Positions 1 to 7,876 of a stretch of 64,000 nucleotides of DNA are shown piece after piece. The position numbers and the translations under genes are program-made. The notes under the pieces are model-generated. The model saw nothing but the letters and a program-made list of their open reading frames with translations, had not been told where the DNA came from and did not search any database. The stretch lies in NCBI GenBank assembly GCA_963827705.1, contig CAWHBN010000022.1, positions 62,001 to 126,000 of the forward strand, in the 5' to 3' direction. Within the stretch, counting starts at the first letter, position 1. Each line of letters begins with the position of its first letter. The DNA comes from JACDAN01 sp963827705 (GTDB lineage: Bacteria; Actinomycetota; Thermoleophilia; Gaiellales; Gaiellaceae).

Positions 1-933
1 GCGACGATCAAGTTCGTCATCTACACGATGGCCGGGTCGTTGTTGATGCTGGCGGCCATCGTCGCCTACGGCCTCGAGCGCGGCTCGTTCGACATCCCGG
101 GCAGCGGGACGAGCGACAACCACTGGATCTTTCTCGGCTTCGTGATCGCGTTTGCGGTCAAGGCGCCGCTCTTCCCGCTGCACGGCTGGCTGCCGGACGC
201 CTACCGCGAGTCGCCGGCCGAGGTTTCCGCGGTCCTGTCCGGCGTCGTCTCGAAGGCGGCCGGCTTCGGATTCCTCGCAATCGCCATTCCACTCTTCCCG
301 GGGCCTGCCGACGACCTGCAGCCGCTCGTCCTCGGCCTGGCGGCCGCGGGCCTGATCTACGGCTCGTACCTCGCGTTCCGGGCGCCGGACGTCCGCGGCG
401 TGATCGCGTACTCGAGCCTCGCGCAGATGAGCCTGATCACGATCGGGATCTTCGCCTTCGACGATCTCGGCCGGAGCGGCGCCGTGCTCCACATGGTCAA
501 CCACGGGCTCGTCTCGGCCGCGCTCTTCCTGCTCGCCGGGGCCGTGGAGCGGCGGACGGCGACGGGTGAGCTCTCCCGGCTCGGCGGGATGGCGCGCGGC
601 AGGCCGGCGCTCGCAACCGTGCTGATGGCGACCGGGATCATCGCGCTGGCCGTTCCTGGGTCGGGCGCCTTCGCGGGCGAGTTCCTGATCCTCTCCGGCA
701 TCTTCGACGACGGCTGGGGTTGGGCCGTCGCCGGCGCCTTCGCGATCGTCCTCGCCGCGATGTACATGCTGCGGCTGATCTCGGGGGTCCTTCATCAGGA
801 CGTCGGCCCGGCTGTGCCAGAGGAGGCCCTCGACCTTCGACCCGCGGAGCTCGCCGTGATCGTGCCCCTCGTCGGTTGTCTGCTCGCGCTCTCGGCCTGG
901 CCGGCGGCGATCACGGAGCACCTCTCCTTCTGA
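1..933 (+). CDS. nuoM: NADH-quinone oxidoreductase subunit M (5' end missing)
   Basis: Proton-pumping membrane subunit of respiratory complex I. The reading frame is open from base 1, so the fragment holds about the last 310 residues and the true start lies outside the window. Visible family marks are the antiporter-type segment KAPLFPLHGWLPDAYRESP, the conserved Lys-containing helix that follows it, and NHGLVSAALFLLAG. About eight hydrophobic helices can be read. The stop TGA overlaps the ATG of nuoN by one base, which fixes the gene order nuoM-nuoN usual for nuo operons. NuoL and NuoN share the fold, but position before nuoN favours NuoM. Confidence 0.93.
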   Translation, partial: ATIKFVIYTMAGSLLMLAAIVAYGLERGSFDIPGSGTSDNHWIFLGFVIAFAVKAPLFPLHGWLPDAYRESPAEVSAVLSGVVSKAAGFGFLAIAIPLFPGPADDLQPLVLGLAAAGLIYGSYLAFRAPDVRGVIAYSSLAQMSLITIGIFAFDDLGRSGAVLHMVNHGLVSAALFLLAGAVERRTATGELSRLGGMARGRPALATVLMATGIIALAVPGSGAFAGEFLILSGIFDDGWGWAVAGAFAIVLAAMYMLRLISGVLHQDVGPAVPEEALDLRPAELAVIVPLVGCLLALSAWPAAITEHLSF

Positions 934-2408
934 TGGACAAGCCGGTCGTCGACTGGTTCGCGCTCTCGCCGTCGCTGGCGCTGCTCGCGGCAGCCGGGCT
1001 CGCGCTCCTCGGCGCCGTGCTCGTCCCCCGGGTAGCCGTGCACGTCTTCAGCGCGAGCGTCTGCGCGCTCGGGTTCGTCGGCGCCGGCGTCGCGGCCGGG
1101 CTCCTCTACTGGAAGAGCCCCGAAGCGACCTACGAGGTCGCCGACACGATCGTGCGCGACCGGTACGGCGCACTCGCGCAGCTGATCGTGGCCGGCGCCG
1201 GCCTCCTCGCAGTCGGAATCTCGTACGGACAGCGAACGCGCCGAGAGCACGTCGGCGAGTACTTCGCGCTCCTCGCGGCCTGTGGCGGCGGGATGGTCTT
1301 CCTCGTCCAGGCGACGACCCTCATGACGCTCTTCCTCGGCCTGGAGTGGTTCTCGATCTGCCTGTACATCCTGTGCGCGATCGAAATCGACCGCGTGGCG
1401 TCGCTCGAGGCGGGGCTGAAATACCTGATCGTGGGCAGCTTCGGCTCGGCCGTCCTGCTCTTCGGCTCGGCGCTCGTGTACGGCGCGACGGGCGAGCTGG
1501 AGTTCGGCGCGATCGCAACCGCCATCGAAGAGCAGGGCCTCGTCAACGACGGGCTCGTGCTGGCCGGGTTGGCGATGCTGATCGCGGGTCTCGGGTTCAA
1601 GGCGTCCGCGGCCCCGTTCCACATGTGGACGCCGGACGTCTACGAGGGAGCGCCGACTCCGGTGACCGCGTTCATGTCCGCAGCGACGAAGGCCGTTGCG
1701 CTCGTCCTCGCGCTGCGGGTGCTCGTCACGGCATTCCCGGCCGAGGACGACCTCTGGACGATCGCGATCGCCGTGATCGCCATTGTCTCGCTTGCCTGGG
1801 GCAACATCGCCGCCCTCGTCCAGCGGAACCTGAAGCGGATGCTCGCGTACTCGTCGGTCTCGCATGCCGGCTTCCTGCTGATCGCGGTCGCGGCGGACAG
1901 CGAGCTCGGTGCGAAGGCGCTGCTCTTCTACCTGATCCCCTACGCGGCCGCGTCCCTGGGGGCATTCGCCGTCATCGCCGCCCGAGAGCGGGAGCTGGGA
2001 GAGCAGGTCACGATCGAGAACGTCGGCGGCATGGGCTGGGAGCGACCGACCCTCGGTGTCGGGATGTGGGTCTTCATGCTCTCGTTCGCCGGGCTGCCGC
2101 TCACCGGCGGCTTCGTCGGGAAGTTCTACGTCTTCGCCGCCGCGTACGACAGCGGGTTGTGGTGGCTCGTCGTCGCAGGGGTGATCGCGACCGCGATCTC
2201 GCTCTACTACTACCTCGCAGTCATCCGCGCCATGTACATGCGGATGCCGGCCGAGCTGCAGCTTGCGCCCGCCGGGGGCTCGCCGCCCAGGGAGGCGCTC
2301 CTCTCCGCGTCGGTCGTCGTCTGCATGGCCGTCACGGTCGTGACCTTCTTCGCCGTTGAGCCGCTGATCGACGTGACCGAGAAGGCCGCGTCCCAGCTGC
2401 CGTTCTGA
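933..2408 (+). CDS. nuoN: NADH-quinone oxidoreductase subunit N
   Basis: Last membrane subunit of complex I, 491 residues, the normal length for NuoN. The ATG at 933 overlaps the nuoM stop; the frame is open further upstream but that part is antisense-like and not conserved. Family segments include KASAAPFHMWTPDVYEGAP with its proton-channel residues, RNLKRMLAYSSVSHAGFLL, and about fourteen hydrophobic helices. The stop codon lies inside the first of two palindromes that close the operon. Translational coupling with nuoM is likely. Confidence 0.95.
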   Translation: MDKPVVDWFALSPSLALLAAAGLALLGAVLVPRVAVHVFSASVCALGFVGAGVAAGLLYWKSPEATYEVADTIVRDRYGALAQLIVAGAGLLAVGISYGQRTRREHVGEYFALLAACGGGMVFLVQATTLMTLFLGLEWFSICLYILCAIEIDRVASLEAGLKYLIVGSFGSAVLLFGSALVYGATGELEFGAIATAIEEQGLVNDGLVLAGLAMLIAGLGFKASAAPFHMWTPDVYEGAPTPVTAFMSAATKAVALVLALRVLVTAFPAEDDLWTIAIAVIAIVSLAWGNIAALVQRNLKRMLAYSSVSHAGFLLIAVAADSELGAKALLFYLIPYAAASLGAFAVIAARERELGEQVTIENVGGMGWERPTLGVGMWVFMLSFAGLPLTGGFVGKFYVFAAAYDSGLWWLVVAGVIATAISLYYYLAVIRAMYMRMPAELQLAPAGGSPPREALLSASVVVCMAVTVVTFFAVEPLIDVTEKAASQLPF

Positions 2409-2433
2409 GCAAGTAACAGTCTGTTACTTGCTC
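2407..2433. repeat. 27-nt perfect palindrome at the end of nuoN
   Basis: Thirteen-base arms (GAGCAAGTAACAG and its complement) flank a single central T. The nuoN stop codon is inside it. The central 17 bases, AGTAACAGTCTGTTACT, recur exactly in the palindrome at 2464-2486, centred 55 bp away. It is AT-rich compared with its surroundings. It could act as a factor-assisted terminator hairpin, since no T-run follows, or as a protein-binding site. Confidence 0.7.
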
Positions 2434-2463
2434 CCGGCGCCGCTCCCCGAGCCGCGCGAAAGG

Positions 2464-2486
2464 CCTAGTAACAGTCTGTTACTAGG
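2464..2486. repeat. 23-nt perfect palindrome sharing the core of the 2407 palindrome
   Basis: Eleven-base arms (CCTAGTAACAG and its complement) around a central T. The 17-base core is identical to that of the neighbouring palindrome while the flanking arm bases differ but still pair. The stop codon of the minus-strand gene at 2482 falls inside it, so each of the two convergent genes ends in its own copy. This favours a termination role, but the sequence identity of the core is more than a hairpin needs. Confidence 0.7.
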
Positions 2487-2805
2487 TCGTGGGGCGCCGC
2501 AGACCTGCGGAGAGGGCGGCGACGCCCTGGATCCCGACCAGGACGAGGCAGATCATCAACGCTTCGGGGCCGAGGGGCGGCAGTGCGACCGTCGCGACGA
2601 CGACGGCCAGCGCGACCGTCCAGAGCGCCGTGCGGGCTGGGCTTTCACCCTCGCCCGCCACGAGGTCGCCGTACGACGCGAGCGTGGCCGCGACGATCAC
2701 GGGGATCGCCGCCAGGAGCAGGTAGAAGGCGAGCGAAGGTCGACCGACAACGTCGGCGAGCCCGGCGGAGACGATGAGGGCCACGGGCCAGAGCTGGCGG
2801 CTCAC
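2482..2805 (-). CDS. small integral membrane protein, unknown function
   Basis: About 107 residues with three to four hydrophobic stretches (for example FYLLLAAIPVIVAATL and ALWTVALAVVVATVAL) and short charged ends. The frame is open further upstream, but that part is low-complexity, charged and antisense to the cyclase start, so the GTG at 2805 just before SRQLWPVALIV is preferred. It converges on nuoN and diverges from the adenylate cyclase with only about 40 bp between starts. I do not recognise the family. Confidence 0.6.
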   Translation of the reverse strand: MSRQLWPVALIVSAGLADVVGRPSLAFYLLLAAIPVIVAATLASYGDLVAGEGESPARTALWTVALAVVVATVALPPLGPEALMICLVLVGIQGVAALSAGLRRPTT

Positions 2806-2844
2806 GGCTCGCGTTTCGACGCGGGAGTATCGTCTCCTCGCACG

Positions 2845-4395
2845 GTGTTCGTCTGGCTGCTGCTCTTCGCGATCCCGCTCGGAGGACTCGCTCTGATCCT
2901 CGTCGAGCCAGATCTCGACGTGCACTGGGAGCACCATCCCGCTCACTTCTGGCTCGTCCTCTCGATCTCGCTCGTCAGCGTCGCGCTCGGGGCGCTCACG
3001 AACGAGGCCGCCTCACGCCGCTCGGACGCGCGGCTCTTCCTGGTGTCGATGGCCTTCCTCTCGAGCGCCGGCTTCCTCGGGCTGCACGCGCTCGCGACGC
3101 CCGGCGTCCTGCTGGAAGGAAAAAACGCGGGGTTCGTGATCGCGACCCCGGTGGGGCTCCTGATCGCCGCCGTGTTCGCCGCCTGGTCGTCAATCGACCG
3201 TCCAGTCGTGAGCAACGTCCGCCTCTTCCGTTGGGGGCTCGTTGCGATTCTGGCGGCCTGGGCGGCTGTTTCCCTCGCGGAGATCCCGCCGCTCGACCGG
3301 CAGCTCACCGAGGACGCGACGGACCGCTGGCTCTTCGGGCTCGGAGTCCCGGCCGTCCTCCTCTACGGGATCGCCGCCTGGCGCTACTGGCGCCTGTACC
3401 GAGGCAGGCCGTCCCAGGTGCTCGCCGGCGTCACGGCTGCCTGGATCCTCCTCGGTGAGGCCTCGATCGCGGTGGCCTTCTCCCGCAACTGGCACGCCTC
3501 GTGGTGGGAGTGGCACCTTCTGATGGCGGCGGCGTTCGGGATCGTGGCCTTCACGGCGCTCCGTGAGCGCCACCGCGGCGAGGCGTTCGCGTCGCTGTAC
3601 CTGGACGAGACGCTCGGCCGGATCGACCGCCGCTACGCGTCCGCGGTCAAGGCCGCGGCAGCCGAGGGGCTCGACGAGGAGGAGCTGCGCCGCCGCTTTG
3701 ACCTCGGTGCCGACGAGGCATCCGTCGTCGGCCGCGCCGCCGACGAGGTTCGGGCGGTCGAGACGCTGCTCACGCCCTACCTGTCCCCACAGCTGGCGGC
3801 GCGGCTCCGCGACGAACCGGAAATCGCCGCGCTCGGCGGCGGCGAGGAGCGCGAGGTGAGCGTCCTCTTCGCCGACCTCCAGGGGTTCACGGAGTTCTCG
3901 GAGCGCAACTCACCGGCAGATGTGCTCGCGATGCTGAACGCGTACTGGGCGATGACCGTCCCGATCGTGCTCGACCATCACGGCGGGATGATCGAGCGCT
4001 TCGCCGGCGACGCGATCATGGTCGTCTTCAACGCAGCGGCGGACCAGCCAGATCACGCGGTGCGGGCGGCGCGCGCGGGTCTCGGTCTCCAGGAGGCGGC
4101 CGGACGAGTAACGGAAGGCAACGGCGACTGGCCCCGCTTTCGGGTCGGGATCAACACCGGCCCGGCCATCGTCGGCAACGTCGGGACCGAGGAGCAGCGA
4201 AGCTTCACCGCGATCGGCGACACGACGAACCTCGCCGCCCGCCTTCAGACAGCCGCGGGGCCAGGCCAGGTCGTCCTTGGACAGGCGACATACGAGGCGG
4301 TCGGGGAGGGCGCAGAGGCCAAGCCGATCGACGATCTCGACCTGAAGGGCAAGACGGCACCGGTAACCGCATACGTGCTGACCAGCCTTCGTTAG
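2845..4395 (+). CDS. membrane-anchored class III adenylate/guanylate cyclase
   Basis: Makes a cyclic nucleotide, probably cAMP, from NTP. The first 220 or so residues form about seven hydrophobic helices like a MASE-type sensor; a linker of about 100 charged residues leads to the catalytic domain (about 335-510). Both metal-binding aspartates are present (VLFADLQGF and FAGDAIMVVF), as is the transition-state Asn/Arg pair in GDTTNLAARL. Earlier in-frame codons exist, but sequence before GTG 2845 is antisense to the divergent small gene. Full catalytic residues suggest an active enzyme. The ligand sensed by the membrane part cannot be told. Confidence 0.88.
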   Translation: MFVWLLLFAIPLGGLALILVEPDLDVHWEHHPAHFWLVLSISLVSVALGALTNEAASRRSDARLFLVSMAFLSSAGFLGLHALATPGVLLEGKNAGFVIATPVGLLIAAVFAAWSSIDRPVVSNVRLFRWGLVAILAAWAAVSLAEIPPLDRQLTEDATDRWLFGLGVPAVLLYGIAAWRYWRLYRGRPSQVLAGVTAAWILLGEASIAVAFSRNWHASWWEWHLLMAAAFGIVAFTALRERHRGEAFASLYLDETLGRIDRRYASAVKAAAAEGLDEEELRRRFDLGADEASVVGRAADEVRAVETLLTPYLSPQLAARLRDEPEIAALGGGEEREVSVLFADLQGFTEFSERNSPADVLAMLNAYWAMTVPIVLDHHGGMIERFAGDAIMVVFNAAADQPDHAVRAARAGLGLQEAAGRVTEGNGDWPRFRVGINTGPAIVGNVGTEEQRSFTAIGDTTNLAARLQTAAGPGQVVLGQATYEAVGEGAEAKPIDDLDLKGKTAPVTAYVLTSLR

Positions 4396-4407
4396 ATTCC
4401 AGCTCGC

Positions 4408-5358
4408 ATGGCGGATGTGCAACTCACCTGGCTCGGCCACGGCGCCTTCCGGTTCGACACCCCGGGCGGGAAGCGCGTCTACCTCGACCCTTACCTCGAC
4501 AACCCGAAGTGTCCCGAGAACGAGAAGGAGCCCGAGCGCATCGACATCCTCGCCGTGACGCACGGCCACGGCGACCACATCGGAAGCAGCGTCGAGCTGA
4601 TCAACCAGTTCAAGCCGACCGTCGTCGGGATCGTCGAGCTCGTCGGCTGGCTCGAAGGACAGGGCGCCGAGGTTGGCGAGATGCCAGGGACGAACAAGGG
4701 CGGGACACGCAACGTCGACGGCGTCAAGTTCACGATGACCGACGCCAGGCATTCGGCCGGAGGCCCGAACGGCGAGTACCTCGGTGAGCCGGCCGGCTTC
4801 GTGGTCGAGGTCGAGAACGGGACGAAGCTCTACTTCGCCGGCGACACGGACGTCTTCGGCGATATGCAGCTGATCGGACGGCTCTACGAGCCCGACGTCG
4901 CGATCCTGCCGATCGGCGACCACTTCACCATGGGGCCGCGACAGGCGGCGATGGCGCTCGAGCTGCTCGGCGTGCCCCGCTGCGTGCCTTGCCACTACGG
5001 CACGTTCCCGATCCTCACGGGCACCCCCGAGGAGCTTCGCGAACTGACGGACGTGGAAATGCTCGAGCATCGAGCCGGGCGAGACGATCACCGTTTGAGA
5101 CAGCGCTGGTTCGGGTCGACGGGGCGCCGGGTGCCGCAGATCGCGGTCGAGGGCGAGGTCGATCTCGACGGCGCGCTGGTGCTCGACCGCCTCGACGACG
5201 CGGCGATCCAGGCTGCGTTCGACGAGGGTCGCCCCGTGGTGATCCGCGCTGACTCCGAGGAAGGCGTGCTCGAGGCACTTCGCAGGCCCGAGGTCTCGTC
5301 AGTGGTCGTGCCGCCGGAGCTCGCCGACCTCGATGTTGTGGGCCTGACCTATGGCTAG
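4408..5358 (+). CDS. metallo-beta-lactamase-fold hydrolase (UPF0173-like) with C-terminal extension
   Basis: Residues 1-215 match the YtkL/UPF0173 family of metal-dependent hydrolases: THGHGDHIG (His52, His54, Asp56, His57), DARHSAG, GDTDVFGD and CHYGTFPILTGTPEE supply the two-metal site. Substrate unknown. A further 100 residues follow, ending in ordinary-looking protein. Between about 5069 and 5120 the frame appears displaced: the expected text reads in frame +1 (IEPGETI), then +2 (ETALVRVDG), then returns to the main frame, as if three single bases had been inserted. About 17 residues there are therefore doubtful. The stop overlaps the next gene by 8 bases. Confidence 0.82.
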   Translation: MADVQLTWLGHGAFRFDTPGGKRVYLDPYLDNPKCPENEKEPERIDILAVTHGHGDHIGSSVELINQFKPTVVGIVELVGWLEGQGAEVGEMPGTNKGGTRNVDGVKFTMTDARHSAGGPNGEYLGEPAGFVVEVENGTKLYFAGDTDVFGDMQLIGRLYEPDVAILPIGDHFTMGPRQAAMALELLGVPRCVPCHYGTFPILTGTPEELRELTDVEMLEHRAGRDDHRLRQRWFGSTGRRVPQIAVEGEVDLDGALVLDRLDDAAIQAAFDEGRPVVIRADSEEGVLEALRRPEVSSVVVPPELADLDVVGLTYG

Positions 5359-6193
5359 ACGTGTCGCCACCTACTCGATCGCCGCATGCGACCTCGAGGC
5401 GGGACGCTGGGGCGTCGCGACGCAGTCGAAGTTCCTCGGCGTCGGCTCGGTCGTTCCCTGGGCGGAGCCGCAGGCGGGAGCCGTAGCGACCCAGGCCTAT
5501 GCGAATCCTCGCTACGGGCCGGACGGGCTCGCGCTCCTCCGGAATGGCATGTCCGCCGAGGAGGCGGTCGAGCGGCTGACCGCGGCCGACGAGGGACGCG
5601 AGCACCGCCAGCTCGGCATCGTGGACGCGAAGGGCGGTAGCGCCACGTTCACCGGCAGCGAGTGTCACGACTGGGCCGGCGGCCGCACCGGGCCCGGCTA
5701 CGCGGCACAGGGCAACATCCTCGTCTCCGGCGCCACCGTCGACGCGATCGCCGAGAGCTTCGAATCCACAGCCGGAAAGCCACTCGAGGAGCGCCTCATC
5801 GACGCGCTCGACGCGGGCCAGGCAGCGGGCGGCGACAGCCGCGGCCAACAATCGGCTGCGCTCCTCGTCGTTGAGAAGGATGGCGGCTATGCCGGCCTCT
5901 TCGACGTGGTCTTCGACCTCCGCGTGGACGACCACGAGCGCCCGCTGGAGGAGCTCCGAAGGCTGCACGGGCTGCACGTCGCGCTCTTCGGACAGACGCC
6001 GAAGGAGGAGTGGATCCAGGTTGACGACGAGCTCAGCGCCGAGCTCGGCGAGCGCCTGGCGCAGCTGGGGTACGAGGGCGAGCTCTCGGACGCCCTATCC
6101 CGCTGGGCCGGCAACGAGAACCTCGAGGAGCGGCTCGACGGGGTCGAGGCCATCGACCCGGTCGTCCTCGAGGAGCTGAGGAAGCGGTCGTGA
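5351..6193 (+). CDS. DUF1028 family protein with C-terminal putative peptidoglycan-binding part
   Basis: 280 residues. The first 215 match DUF1028, which has an N-terminal-nucleophile hydrolase-like fold: ATYSIAACD near the start, WGVATQSKFLGVGSVVPW, GPGYAAQGNILVSG and GGDSRGQQSAALLVV. The last 60 residues (HGLHVALFGQTPKEEW and on) resemble the small helical domain often attached to this family. No biochemical role is established. The start overlaps the preceding gene by 8 bases and the stop overlaps the next by 4, so it belongs to a coupled four-gene run. Confidence 0.85.
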   Translation: MARRVATYSIAACDLEAGRWGVATQSKFLGVGSVVPWAEPQAGAVATQAYANPRYGPDGLALLRNGMSAEEAVERLTAADEGREHRQLGIVDAKGGSATFTGSECHDWAGGRTGPGYAAQGNILVSGATVDAIAESFESTAGKPLEERLIDALDAGQAAGGDSRGQQSAALLVVEKDGGYAGLFDVVFDLRVDDHERPLEELRRLHGLHVALFGQTPKEEWIQVDDELSAELGERLAQLGYEGELSDALSRWAGNENLEERLDGVEAIDPVVLEELRKRS

Positions 6194-6852
6194 GCGAGAG
6201 ATTCCAGGTCACGCATCTCGACGAGCTGCCGCCGCAGCGCGGCGCCGACGACGCCCGCTGGTTCCGCCTCCGCCGCGACCTCGACGTCGGAGCCTTCGGA
6301 GTGAACGCCTACGGCGCGGACGCCGGCAAGCGCGTGATCGAGGAGCACGACGAGCTCGGCACCGCGGCGGGCAAGCACGAGGAGCTCTACGTCGTCCTCC
6401 GCGGATCGGCGCGGTTCGAGCTCGACGGCCGCGAACAGACGGTCCCGGCGGGAAGCGTCGTCTTCGTCAGCGACAGGAAGGTCCGGCGCGGCGCGATCGC
6501 CGAGGAGGACGGCACCATCGTCCTCGTGGCCGGAGGCACGCCGGGCAAGGCGTACGAGGTATCGGCGTGGGAGGCCGCAGGCGACGCCTATCCGCTCTGG
6601 GAGGACGGTCGCCACGAAGAGGCGCTGCAGATCCTGCGCTCGGTGGCCGAGGAGTATCCCGAGGCCGGAATCGTGCTCTACAACACCGCCTGCCTGGAGG
6701 CCCTCGTCGGAGAGCCCGAACCGGCGCTCGAGCACCTGAGGCGATCGATCGAGCTCGAGGAGCGCTTCCGCGAGTTCGCACGGACCGACGAGGACTTCCA
6801 ATCGATGCGCGATCGCCCCGAGTTCCGCGAGCTCGTCGGGGAGGGCGCATGA
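6190..6852 (+). CDS. cupin domain protein with C-terminal TPR-like repeat (copy 1)
   Basis: 220 residues. A small cupin barrel (about 20-120) with EEHDEL, GKHEELYVVLRG and a VPAGSVVFV turn, followed by a helical TPR-like unit (about 130-215: ALQILRSVAEEYPEAG, LYNTACLEALVGEPEPALEHL) ending in the REFARTDEDFQSMRD pattern. GTG start within the GTGA overlap with the preceding gene. Substrate unknown; the histidine and glutamates could bind a metal. The next gene is a clear paralogue, so a tandem duplication made the pair. Confidence 0.8.
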   Translation: MSERFQVTHLDELPPQRGADDARWFRLRRDLDVGAFGVNAYGADAGKRVIEEHDELGTAAGKHEELYVVLRGSARFELDGREQTVPAGSVVFVSDRKVRRGAIAEEDGTIVLVAGGTPGKAYEVSAWEAAGDAYPLWEDGRHEEALQILRSVAEEYPEAGIVLYNTACLEALVGEPEPALEHLRRSIELEERFREFARTDEDFQSMRDRPEFRELVGEGA

Positions 6853-7502
6853 GCGACGGCTACGAGATCACGAGCCTCGACGAGATCGAGATCCCCGGAC
6901 TTGCCAACACGGCGCGATCGGCGAGCATCCGGCGTCATTTCGGGATCGAGAGCTTCGGCGTCAACGCCTGGACTGCGGACGCCGGTGACGACGTCATCGG
7001 CGAGCACGACGAGGTCAGCGGCGGCGCGGCCCAGCACGAAGAGCTCTATGTCGTGCTCTCGGGCAAGGCGACGTTCACGGTCGACGGACAGACGGTCGAC
7101 GGCCCGGCCGGAACAATCGTCTTCGTCCGCGACCCGACCGTGAAGCGAAAGGCGGTGGCCGACGAGGCGGGGACGCGCATCCTCGCCGTCGGCGCGAAGC
7201 GTGGCGAGGTGTTCGTTCCTTCGCCGTGGGAGCGGTCGGCGCCTTCCTTCCCGTTCTTCGCGTCGAAGGAATACGACAAGGCGATCGAGGTGCTCGCCGC
7301 GGCGCACGCCGAGTATCCAGACGACGCAACCGTCCTCTACAACCTCGCCTGCGCGGAGAGCATGAGCGGCCGCACGGCCGAGGCGCTCGAGCATCTGCGC
7401 CAGTCGGTCGCGGGCGGCGAGCGCTTCCTCGAGCTCGCCCGAACCGACACGGACTTCGACCCGATCAGGGACGAGCCCGGCTTCGCCGAGATCGTCGGCT
7501 AG
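6849..7502 (+). CDS. cupin domain protein with C-terminal TPR-like repeat (copy 2)
   Basis: 217 residues, same layout as its upstream neighbour: cupin part (GEHDEV, QHEELYVVLSGKATF, GPAGTIVFV) and TPR-like tail (AIEVLAAAHAEYPDDA, LYNLACAESMSGRTAEAL, FLELARTDTDFDPIRDEPGF). ATG start in an ATGA overlap with copy 1. The two proteins match along their whole length but are clearly diverged, so this is an old duplication. Retention of both suggests distinct partners or ligands, or a heteromer. Function not known. Confidence 0.8.
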   Translation: MSDGYEITSLDEIEIPGLANTARSASIRRHFGIESFGVNAWTADAGDDVIGEHDEVSGGAAQHEELYVVLSGKATFTVDGQTVDGPAGTIVFVRDPTVKRKAVADEAGTRILAVGAKRGEVFVPSPWERSAPSFPFFASKEYDKAIEVLAAAHAEYPDDATVLYNLACAESMSGRTAEALEHLRQSVAGGERFLELARTDTDFDPIRDEPGFAEIVG

Positions 7503-7866
7503 TCGTCGTCGCCGCCGCCGCCGGAGCCGGAGCTTCCGCTACCGGAGCTGCCCGAGCCTGAGCCGCTCGAGTCGTCGTCGCCGCCTCGGCCGCGGCCGCG
7601 GCCCCTGCCGCGCCTGTCCCCGTCGTCGTCTGTCGTCGTCGCGTCGTGGTCGTTCGTCCGGTTGTGGTGCCTGTGCGGGCCCTGGCGGCCCGCCGGCGCT
7701 GCGTCGTCGGCGTGCTCTCGGTCGTCGTCGCGGCCGGAGCGAGGTTCTCGCTGGCGTCGAGGCTCGCCACCGGCAGCGCCACCGTGTCGCGGGCGATCAC
7801 GTGGGCGGCGAACCCGAGCCCCGTGGCGAAGACGAGGCCCAGCAGCGCTACGACAGCAATTCTCAT
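7499..7866 (-). pseudogene. exported Thr-, Asp- and Gly/Ser-rich low-complexity protein, frame apparently broken
   Basis: The ATG at 7866 starts a convincing membrane anchor or signal (MRIAVVALLGLVFATGLGF) and reads through ENLAPAATTTESTPTT and TTTTRRRQTTT. In that frame the rest is Ala-rich with poor GC3 and runs into the neighbouring cupin gene. In the next frame, stop at 7499, the same DNA reads TTTDDDGDRRGRGRGRGG, then Gly/Ser repeats and a DDD end. That closely resembles the tail of the intact protein at 10469-10978. A one-base change near 7620-7640, or less likely near 7735, would join the halves. It follows the histidine kinase gene by 10 bp and is probably co-transcribed with it. Confidence 0.5.
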
Positions 7867-7876
7867 GGAGACCAGG

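Noticed and set aside
7503..7730. CRISPR-like or microsatellite repeat
   Set aside because: GTC/GCC triplet runs encode Asp, Gly and Ser in an exported protein tail; there is no repeat-spacer order.
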